Shown here piece by piece: positions 14,719-19,458 of a DNA stretch of 27,826 bases. The notes under the pieces were generated by a model. That model did not search any database, was not told where the DNA came from, and saw only the letters and a list, made by a program, of their open reading frames with translations. This DNA comes from a virus. The DNA lies in the IMG/VR virus record IMGVR_UViG_3300009431_000433, positions 1 through 27,826 of that record; one strand, 5' to 3'. The translations under genes and the position numbers were made by a program. Each line of letters opens with the position of its first letter. The first letter of the stretch is position 1.

Positions 14719-14833
14719 GGGGACTATTTTCTTTATTATCCTACATATAAGCACTAGCTATGTCACCCGTGCAACTGATTTACCCGTCAATCGCCATCTA
14801 GTATGTAGGCCGGGAGGGAGAGAAACAGTCCCC
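14719..14833 (-). other. Nested inverted repeat: candidate structured 5' leader, small RNA or foldback element
   Basis: Read on the minus strand, this segment folds into nested stems. P1 pairs 14827-14833 with 14719-14725 (GGGGACT/AGTCCCC) plus 14821-14825 with 14728-14732 (TTTCT/AGAAA). P2 pairs 14802-14809 with 14740-14747 (CCTACATA/TATGTAGG). A short CTAG stem follows, and P4 is a hairpin of 14787-14794 with 14771-14778 around an eight-base loop containing CGGGT. Two pairs in P4 are G-U only on the minus strand, which favours a minus-strand RNA. A CCCGG run in the P1-P2 junction could pair with the CGGG loop. It lies about 37 bases after the start of transcription predicted from the promoter at 14877-14906. 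The alternative is a MITE-like foldback DNA element. Confidence 0.55.
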
Positions 14834-14876
14834 ACAAAAAGCTCCCTTATTTCCCTTTTTCGGTATCATTAGTGCG

Positions 14877-14906
14877 ATTATATCACGTTTGTTTCTTCAG
14901 TGTCAA
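14877..14906 (-). promoter_or_regulatory. Perfect-consensus sigma70 promoter
   Basis: On the minus strand, TTGACA (14906-14901), an 18-base spacer and TATAAT (14882-14877). Both boxes match consensus at all six bases. The promoter overlaps the last codons of the 78-residue gene, so it starts a new transcript inside the leftward gene array at about 14870. The transcript begins with the structured segment at 14719-14833 and reaches the gene at 14665 after a leader of about 205 bases. Confidence 0.85.
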
Positions 14907-15114
14907 GCTTTAAAACTAATTTATGTCGTAACCGTTCAACATCAATACCTAATTCCCTGCACATAAACTCACATCCCGTACCCACTTCAAACAGAAAACG
15001 CTGGGCATCTCGTTTGACCGATCTATTCGGAGACGTAAGAAAGTCCTTACATGCTTGTTCTACTACAGCGTAGATTAGCTTGCAGTAGGCGTCATATGTA
15101 ACAGTAGTTTTCAT
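14878..15114 (-). CDS. Conserved phage hypothetical protein, 78 aa
   Basis: A helical protein with the pattern FLTSPNRSVKRDAQRFLFEVGTGCEFMCRELGIDVERLRHKL. The 'S----DA-RF------F--LC--LGID-E-LR--L' layout occurs in many phage small proteins of unknown role (recall). The start overlaps the upstream stop as ATGA. Its 3' end contains the promoter at 14877-14906, a coding sequence that also carries a control signal. Confidence 0.82.
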   Translation of the reverse strand: MKTTVTYDAYCKLIYAVVEQACKDFLTSPNRSVKRDAQRFLFEVGTGCEFMCRELGIDVERLRHKLVLKLDTEETNVI

Positions 15115-15371
15115 GATCTAGTAGTTAAAGCTATTTGCATACCTAGTATCGCTACATGACTAGCAGTTGTTGATATCTCATCCGCAAGCTTAATAACCTC
15201 TAAAGTAGCGTCATGTCGTTGATTTGCCTCATCAAATACAAAATCACCTAGTAGCCTATTCAGATCGCACTTATCCTGAAACTGTCGAATAGCGTCTTTG
15301 TACCTCTGTACTAGATCGTTGTTAATCGAATCTCTTCTATTATCTACAGCTGTTCCTCTGCGATGCTTCAT
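15111..15371 (-). CDS. Hypothetical helical protein, 86 aa
   Basis: Basic, Arg-rich start (KHRRGTAVDNRRDSI), followed by long helices (LVQRYKDAIRQFQDKCDLNRLL, ATLEVIKLADEISTTASHVAI). It begins after GGGGGTATT and overlaps the following gene by 4 bases. No motif is recognised. A DNA- or RNA-binding helical protein is possible from the N-terminal charge. Confidence 0.78.
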   Translation of the reverse strand: MKHRRGTAVDNRRDSINNDLVQRYKDAIRQFQDKCDLNRLLGDFVFDEANQRHDATLEVIKLADEISTTASHVAILGMQIALTTRS

Positions 15372-15386
15372 AATACCCCCTGAAAT

Positions 15387-15608
15387 TTAGTCTAGTAGAG
15401 ACGCAGCCTGCTGACATACCTCAAGAGTCAAGTCGTGTTCACAGTCCTGGCATACAATATACGTTTGCTCAAGCATCTCTATACGCTTAAGGTTATCCAC
15501 GGCGCATTCAGTACAGTACACAACGCCGCACAGTTCACAGTCTTGCCACGGAATATGTTCGTCATCCACTACTACGTCGCAGCTCTCACATTTATAGAAC
15601 TTTGGCAT
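15387..15608 (-). CDS. Small protein with RING/double zinc-ribbon-like Cys pattern
   Basis: The 73-residue product has four Cys pairs: CESC, CELC, CTEC and CQDC, in a VYCTECAVDN and YIVCQDCE context. Eight regularly spaced Cys suggest two zinc ions, possibly a cross-brace (RING/TFIIB-like) or two ribbons. Such small domains usually bind other proteins or nucleic acid. Starts after AAGGAGTCAAC and overlaps the upstream gene by 17 bases. True RING activity is not implied. Confidence 0.82.
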   Translation of the reverse strand: MPKFYKCESCDVVVDDEHIPWQDCELCGVVYCTECAVDNLKRIEMLEQTYIVCQDCEHDLTLEVCQQAASLLD

Positions 15609-15798
15609 GTTGACTCCTTTGCTTTATAAGCTGTCTACGCCTTCTCTGTAGTCGCGTTTTATGCTTTAGCAGTAGTGTTTGCATAGCATTAGTAATTTCT
15701 TCTACGAGCATTTCCTCAATAAACTCTAACTGTGCTTCGATATCAAAGCCCTCCATTATAGCTCTACAATCTTCATACTTCGGTTTTAATTTAGTCAT
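15592..15798 (-). CDS. Small coiled-coil basic protein, 68 aa
   Basis: An acidic helical centre (FDIEAQLEFIEEMLVEEITNAMQ) is followed by a strongly basic C-terminal helix (KHKTRLQRRRRQLIKQRSQHAK). It looks like a dimerising protein with a nucleic-acid-binding tail. Starts after GAGGTTCTT. It overlaps the Cys-rich gene downstream by 17 bases, which argues for coupled expression. Function unknown. Confidence 0.78.
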   Translation of the reverse strand: MTKLKPKYEDCRAIMEGFDIEAQLEFIEEMLVEEITNAMQTLLLKHKTRLQRRRRQLIKQRSQHAKVL

Positions 15799-15805
15799 AA
15801 GAACC

Positions 15806-16114
15806 TCACACTATAATATTAGTTTCTCCGATTGAAACTTTTTCATCATCAAACCATACCTTTATACCCGATTCAAGGCTATATTTATCTGTCACATAGT
15901 CCACGTAATTAGTAAGCCCTAGCTTATGTACCCAATGTTGTGCATATTCTTTTCCACCTCCCGAAGCAACTACGATACTGCATCCTAATCGTTTAAACTG
16001 TAGAAGTATATCAATTATATCATACCTCGGGGTGTCATCAAAGCGAATTAAAGTACCGTCTACATCAAAGCCTACTCTGACTAATCTATTCTGTTCTTCT
16101 TTATAAGTGCTCAT
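15806..16114 (-). CDS. HAD-superfamily phosphatase-like protein
   Basis: The 102-residue product has the HAD motif I VGFDVDGTLIRF (Asp17 nucleophile, Asp19 acid/base), a motif II-like SIVVASGGG and a motif IV-like KVWFDDE. Length and lack of a cap domain match small capless HADs in phages, which dephosphorylate nucleotides or polynucleotide ends. Motif III lysine is probably in the DKYSLESGIK segment. It begins after AGGGAG and lies at the promoter-proximal end of the leftward array. Confidence 0.85.
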   Translation of the reverse strand: MSTYKEEQNRLVRVGFDVDGTLIRFDDTPRYDIIDILLQFKRLGCSIVVASGGGKEYAQHWVHKLGLTNYVDYVTDKYSLESGIKVWFDDEKVSIGETNIIV

Positions 16115-16126
16115 AGTATACTCTCC

Positions 16127-16276
16127 CTAAGAGACCATTTCATCTATATTGCAGCTTTCTGAAATAAGATCCTCTGGAGTGATGGCGCACCCTAGCGAGA
16201 ATAGCCCTGAGAGGCCCAGAATTAGCCCACATTGAACGATCGTATAGATTCTATACCCCAGTCGGCGAGGATTCAT
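16127..16276 (-). CDS. Small lipoprotein-like protein, 49 aa
   Basis: ATG overlaps the upstream stop (ATGA) and follows AGGGGAGCGTTAT. The product has a hydrophobic segment of about 15 residues (CGLILGLSGLFSLGC), ending at a Cys with a Ser-Leu-Gly before it, close to a lipobox. The tail (AITPEDLISESC...) is acidic and would be outside the cytoplasm. Possible small lipoprotein; could also be a plain signal anchor. It precedes the HAD gene by 12 bases. Confidence 0.62.
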   Translation of the reverse strand: MNPRRLGYRIYTIVQCGLILGLSGLFSLGCAITPEDLISESCNIDEMVS

Positions 16277-16506
16277 ATAACGCTCCCCTCAAGTAAATAT
16301 ACGTCTCCTCCAGGGAGACTATAGCAAGCTAGCTTCGAGCAGTTAAGGTTAGTACTCCAGGTGGTTAAAATGTATAGACCAGTAACTGTAAGCGCACCAA
16401 TAGCTAAGGTACCATCTGACCGCAGAACAGCCTTATAGTCACCTGAGTTAGAGAGTACTATACTGAATACTGAGTTATAGAACTTGCTTTTAGATGAACG
16501 TGACAT
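16273..16506 (-). CDS. Membrane protein, 77 aa
   Basis: ATG 16506 follows GGAGGATAAT; a longer reading to 16545 overlaps the upstream gene without a site. The product has a basic start (SRSSKSKFYN), a hydrophobic patch, and a clear membrane-like span (LAIGALTVTGLYILTTW), then a Cys-containing C-terminus (CSKLACYSL) ending LLEGSVI. One or two spans are possible. Overlaps the small lipoprotein-like gene by 4 bases. Unknown function. Confidence 0.78.
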   Translation of the reverse strand: MSRSSKSKFYNSVFSIVLSNSGDYKAVLRSDGTLAIGALTVTGLYILTTWSTNLNCSKLACYSLPGGDVYLLEGSVI

Positions 16507-16507
16507 A

Positions 16508-16735
16508 TTATCCTCCGTAATCTTTGTGGTTGCCCTCGGCTTCATTTAATTCATAGCCTGCTATATAGTCAGTATAATTTTGTGTTGTAAACCGTATATC
16601 GCCTATCGCTATACGTTCTGAGGTATAACTACCTCCGACGTAATAATGAGGATCTATCCCTCTGCGGTAGTAACTATCAGCCGCTCCTCGATCCCAAGCA
16701 CTTCCGTGTCTTTTATCTATCAATTCGTGTACCAT
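16508..16735 (-). CDS. Conserved small phage protein (DRG-ADSYYRRG-PHYY motif)
   Basis: The 75-residue product contains HGSAWDRGAADSYYRRGIDPHYY and a later YIAGYELNEAEGNHKDYG. The signature 'DRG-ADSYY-R---PHYY ... AGY------KDY' is found in many phage and some bacterial small proteins (recall) and is unassigned in function. Starts four bases after AAGGAG. It is one of the first genes of the leftward array. Confidence 0.85.
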   Translation of the reverse strand: MVHELIDKRHGSAWDRGAADSYYRRGIDPHYYVGGSYTSERIAIGDIRFTTQNYTDYIAGYELNEAEGNHKDYGG

Positions 16736-16801
16736 AGAGCTCCTTCATCTCATTGCCCTTGATGCAGACATTCAGCAAAGGTAGTTGTTGCCTATCATTA
16801 C

Positions 16802-16927
16802 CTAATGCCCGTTAAATATGCTTTCAAGTATTGTTATCCATAATATCAAGGTACGTCTGACCCGCATCACCTTATCATAAAGCTGTGTACCCTTCTGCTC
16901 AAACCAATCATATAATATACGAAACAT
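16802..16927 (-). CDS. Small protein, 41 aa, built of segments repeated elsewhere in the window
   Basis: ATG follows AAAGGAG by four bases. The product has an N-terminal YDWFEQK, a basic centre (YDKVMRVRRT) and a hydrophobic C-half (LILWITILESIF). Three pieces of its DNA recur nearby: 20 bases (16895-16914) also at 17132-17151 within the next gene, 19 bases (16840-16858) also at 17553-17571, and 14 bases (16822-16835) also at 17444-17457. It may be a chimeric duplicate of the control region rather than an old gene. Confidence 0.6.
   Translation of the reverse strand: MFRILYDWFEQKGTQLYDKVMRVRRTLILWITILESIFNGH
16822..16858. repeat. Short repeats shared with the intergenic control region
   Basis: Two identical blocks: 16840-16858 (ATAATATCAAGGTACGTCT) equals 17553-17571, and 16822-16835 (TTTCAAGTATTGTT) equals 17444-17457. 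They lie close together here and are about 96 bases apart in the control region, in swapped neighbourhood with a promoter. Confidence 0.8.
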
Positions 16928-16942
16928 AATACTCCTTTGTTT

Positions 16943-17242
16943 TTAGAAAGACTGGATTATAAACCTCGATTCGTCGATGGGAATCATTATCGTGTCTTCG
17001 TTAAGCTGCTCCATAGTCGCATACTTCTTATTACGGGCCAGGTTAAAGGCTTCTAATGATTCGTATTCCTTAAACTCATAACATATAGCGTCAACGTTTA
17101 TCTCTAGTTCACTCTCGATATCCTTTTCAAACTGCTCAAACCAATCATATAGCGCGTTCAATCCTTCGTAGCTAAAATGAGCTGGTGGCCCGTGGGCGCG
17201 GAAGGCTTCCCTAAACATGCTTCGTGTTAAGATCTGTTTCAT
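16943..17242 (-). CDS. Conserved phage protein of unknown function, 99 aa
   Basis: The first gene after the leftward promoter at 17394-17422. The product carries HFSYEGLNALYDWFEQFEKDIESELEINVDAICYEFKEYES, close to a widespread phage/plasmid hypothetical family ('F-YEGL-ALYDW-E ... D-ICYEF-EYES', recall), whose function is unassigned. ATG follows GGAGGATT. The transcript leader is about 140 bases and contains the GGGTCGCGACCC palindrome. As an immediate-early gene it could take part in take-over of the host, which is inference. Confidence 0.85.
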   Translation of the reverse strand: MKQILTRSMFREAFRAHGPPAHFSYEGLNALYDWFEQFEKDIESELEINVDAICYEFKEYESLEAFNLARNKKYATMEQLNEDTIMIPIDESRFIIQSF

Positions 17243-17338
17243 AATCCTCCCTATCCTTCTTCTCTTTGGTTATGATCTAAAGCTTCCAAGGTGTACTCAC
17301 TTACCTCTACTTAATCGCCTTGGCATCCGATGAGTACT

Positions 17339-17350
17339 GGGTCGCGACCC
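17339..17350. promoter_or_regulatory. Perfect 12-bp palindrome GGGTCGCGACCC
   Basis: Lies in the leader about 37 bases downstream of the predicted start of the leftward transcript. Flanks extend the symmetry with one extra base (ACT... / ...CAGT). It could be an operator or, in RNA, a tight hairpin. One such palindrome is expected rarely by chance in a region this size. Confidence 0.5.
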
Positions 17351-17393
17351 CAGTCCCTTGCTTGATCTATTTAATTGTCAACCAACTACCTAC

Positions 17394-17422
17394 ATCCTAT
17401 CGCAAAACCTACTTCGTGTCAA
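17394..17422 (-). promoter_or_regulatory. Leftward sigma70-like promoter
   Basis: On the minus strand, TTGACA (17422-17417), 17-base spacer and TAGGAT (17399-17394); the -35 is perfect and the -10 matches four of six. It is the best candidate for the start of the whole leftward array. A second TTGACA at 17381-17376 has no good -10 box. Confidence 0.65.
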
Positions 17423-17470
17423 CCTTATTTTCTTTTATTATGTTTTCAAGTATTGTTCTATTCATAGTTA

Positions 17471-17482
17471 GATGCATGCATC
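17471..17482. promoter_or_regulatory. Perfect 12-bp palindrome GATGCATGCATC
   Basis: About 49 bases upstream of the leftward -35 box. With the palindrome at 17339-17350 it brackets the promoter. The sequences differ, so if both are operators they bind different proteins. Activator or repressor site is possible. Confidence 0.4.
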
Positions 17483-17712
17483 ATGCCAAGGTGTTACATT
17501 AAGGATATCAACCACTTACATCAACTGTATAGGTACAATTATACCCATATAAATAATATCAAGGTACGTCTAAGCTAGTGATGTCATTGGATAAGTACAT
17601 AAACACCCACATATAATACAGTGTCAATACGATGACATTTAGCAAGGAATAATGCAGTGAGTTACAGTGAATATAGAATTATATCTCTTATATTCAGCCT
17701 TCTTATGTTTAT

Positions 17713-17742
17713 ATGCAGCTTTGTGTTATGCAGCTTTGTGTT
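17713..17742. repeat. Two-copy tandem repeat of 15 bp
   Basis: ATGCAGCTTTGTGTT is present twice without a gap. Imperfect copies of a second element (TATTCAGCCTTCTTATGTTTA at 17691 and TACTCAGCCTTATGTTTA at 17747) flank it. Could be iteron-like, or simple slippage. Confidence 0.7.
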
Positions 17743-17838
17743 TCTATACTCAGCCTTATGTTTAACAATTCCAACGCCTCTGTCTCTCTAGTTTCAGTCC
17801 CACCATACATCAACAGCACCATATAGCGACCATGCCCC

Positions 17839-17857
17839 GGGGGGTGGGGAGCCCCCC
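17839..17857. other. Strong G/C hairpin without T-run
   Basis: Six G (17839-17844), a seven-base loop and six C (17852-17857). It has no T-run on either strand, so it is not a standard terminator. It may block read-through between divergent transcripts or bind a protein. Confidence 0.5.
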
Positions 17858-17946
17858 AAGCCTTCCTTATTATATAGGTAGACCTTTTAAAAATATACAC
17901 CAGAAAATGCACGGTCCCATGAACCTAGAAACATCAATGATCCTGC

Positions 17947-17964
17947 GTACTTAGGAATAAGTAC
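17947..17964. promoter_or_regulatory. Inverted repeat GTACTTA-GGAA-TAAGTAC, operator candidate
   Basis: Perfect seven-base arms with a four-base spacer, ending 11 bases before the -35 box of the rightward promoter. The size and place suit a dimeric regulator controlling the switch to head-gene expression. No regulator gene could be matched to it in this window. Confidence 0.55.
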
Positions 17965-17975
17965 TATCTTAGCTC

Positions 17976-18004
17976 TTGACAGCACCTAGGAAGTATGGTA
18001 TAGT
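17976..18004 (+). promoter_or_regulatory. Rightward (late) sigma70-like promoter
   Basis: TTGACA (17976-17981), a 17-base spacer and TATAGT (17999-18004; five of six). Transcription would begin around 18010-18012, and the terminase ATG is at 18014. The transcript would therefore have almost no leader. Confidence 0.8.
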
Positions 18005-18013
18005 ATAGAGAGA

Positions 18014-19456
18014 ATGAATGAGTCTGTTAATATCTCGACCCTTCCCCCTCATAAGCTGTTTCGTGCATGGTGTTATGCTTATCTGGGCCGCTATTTCAAA
18101 GTGAAGTTAGGGCCGTTGCACGACAAGTGGTTTAAGCTGACTGAGCGCAAACGAGTAGGCATTTCAGCTCCTAGAGGGTTCGCAAAAAGTCACTTTTGGA
18201 CCTTCTACTACCCCCTCTTTGTTGCACTTACTCAACCAGGTAAGAATATAGTTATCGTGTCCGCATCTGCCACTTTAGCAGAATCATTCCTCATGAAGAT
18301 CAAGAAAGAACTGGAGTTTAACAGCCTTCTACGAGGCGATTTTGGTGATCAGGTGTCTCAGACTTGGAGAAATAATCTCCTGCACTTCAATAACGGTTCG
18401 ACTATTGAAGCGATTGGTGCTCAGGGACGGATTCGCGGCAAACGCCCCGATCTAATCGTTATTGATGATCTTGAGAATGACATAAACGTTATGTCCGAGG
18501 AACTACGCCGCAAGTTAGTTCAGTGGTTTACAAAAGCCGTTATTAACACTCTCACTGTTGATGGACAGTTAATCATTGTTGGAACAAAACTTCACCCTCT
18601 CTCTTTTCTGGCCAGGCTGGTGGCTAAGGACGAATCCGTCATTCATAACTATTCGAAATGGCACATTGAGCAATTCAATGCGTTAGATGATTTCGGGGAA
18701 TCAGTCTGGCCTCAACTATACACTACTTCATGGCTTAAAGACAAGGAAGCAGAAATCGGTATCGAAGCCTTTCAACAGGAGTATATGAATAATCCTATTC
18801 CTGATGAATACCGTCAGTTTAAGCCGGAGTATTTTAAATATTTCACCGAATTACCCGATGACTTAGTGTACACGACTACCGTAGATCCTGCGGCGAAGAT
18901 TGAAGAACGTCATGACTACACCGCCATTGTAACAGTAGGAATGAATAAAAAGGGCGAGATGTACATCGTAGAAGTAACTAGAGCTAAACTCCTACCTAAC
19001 GAAATTATTGATGAAATCCTACATCACTATAAACGTTGGAATTCTCACACCATAGGGTTTGAGGAAGTAGCTTTCCAAACAATCTTAAGACGCTATTTCG
19101 ATATGGAATGCGCTAAAAAGCGTCTCTTCCCTTACGTACAAGAACTAAAGCTCGATGTTTCTAAACATGGTCGTCGAAAGCGGTATCGGATAGAAGCATT
19201 ACAGCCCTATTTCAAGGCTGGTATGATACACATGAGGGAGGATATGAAAGACCTTCAGGCCGAACTTCTAGGTTTTCCTAGCGGTCAGCACGATGACGTC
19301 ATTGATGCCCTCGCTTCACAACTTGAGCTTGTCCGTCCAGGATCCCCTAAATCCTCGGAAGTACTACTTCCAGGGACTTTTGGACATCACTGGGCCGGGA
19401 TAAAAGCAGCTAAGATAAAAGGTAAATATAATAAACGCCGTTGGCATAAAGGTTAA
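18014..19456 (+). CDS. terL: Terminase large subunit
   Basis: The DNA-packaging motor: ATPase plus nuclease that cuts genome concatemers. In this 480-residue protein the ATPase has a Walker A-like APRGFAKS (52-59), Walker B LIVIDDLE (147-154) and a coupling motif VGTKLHP (189-195). The C-terminal RNase H-like nuclease shows Asp291 (TTVDPAAK), Glu350 (IGFEEV) and Asp427/428/431 (HDDVIDALAS). It is the first gene after the rightward promoter. The predicted transcript starts 2-4 bases before this ATG and there is no spaced ribosome-binding site, so translation may be leaderless. No small-terminase gene lies beside it. Next start is 3 bases after its stop. Confidence 0.96.
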   Translation: MNESVNISTLPPHKLFRAWCYAYLGRYFKVKLGPLHDKWFKLTERKRVGISAPRGFAKSHFWTFYYPLFVALTQPGKNIVIVSASATLAESFLMKIKKELEFNSLLRGDFGDQVSQTWRNNLLHFNNGSTIEAIGAQGRIRGKRPDLIVIDDLENDINVMSEELRRKLVQWFTKAVINTLTVDGQLIIVGTKLHPLSFLARLVAKDESVIHNYSKWHIEQFNALDDFGESVWPQLYTTSWLKDKEAEIGIEAFQQEYMNNPIPDEYRQFKPEYFKYFTELPDDLVYTTTVDPAAKIEERHDYTAIVTVGMNKKGEMYIVEVTRAKLLPNEIIDEILHHYKRWNSHTIGFEEVAFQTILRRYFDMECAKKRLFPYVQELKLDVSKHGRRKRYRIEALQPYFKAGMIHMREDMKDLQAELLGFPSGQHDDVIDALASQLELVRPGSPKSSEVLLPGTFGHHWAGIKAAKIKGKYNKRRWHKG

Positions 19457-19458
19457 TT

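Larger units (their letters stand above)
17243..17975. other. Gene-poor divergent control region
   Basis: About 730 bases without a convincing gene. It holds a leftward promoter, two 12-bp palindromes, copies of short repeats also in the 41-residue gene, a tandem 15-bp repeat, a G/C hairpin and an inverted repeat before the rightward promoter. It is AT-rich outside the hairpin. It may also be a replication origin, but no iteron set or initiator gene is visible to support that. Confidence 0.75.

Noticed and set aside
14684-14872. 62-codon plus-strand frame in the gap at 14.7-14.9 kb
   Set aside because: It runs against the gene direction, has no ribosome-binding site and is explained by the nested inverted repeat and promoter on the minus strand.
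17376-17381. Second minus-strand TTGACA near the leftward promoter
   Set aside because: No acceptable -10 box lies 15-19 bases downstream.
17320-17502. 60-codon plus-strand frame across the leftward promoter and palindromes
   Set aside because: It lacks a ribosome-binding site and covers a promoter and operator-like sites read on the other strand.
17622-17627. Minus-strand TTGACA at 17627-17622
   Set aside because: The best -10 at the right spacing (GTTTAT) is poor, so no promoter is called.
17709-17912. 67-codon minus-strand reading frame in the control region, starting with GTG
   Set aside because: There is no ribosome-binding site, the frame runs through the G/C hairpin and the tandem repeat, and its C-terminus is only the translated tandem repeat. 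A short gene cannot be excluded but is unlikely.
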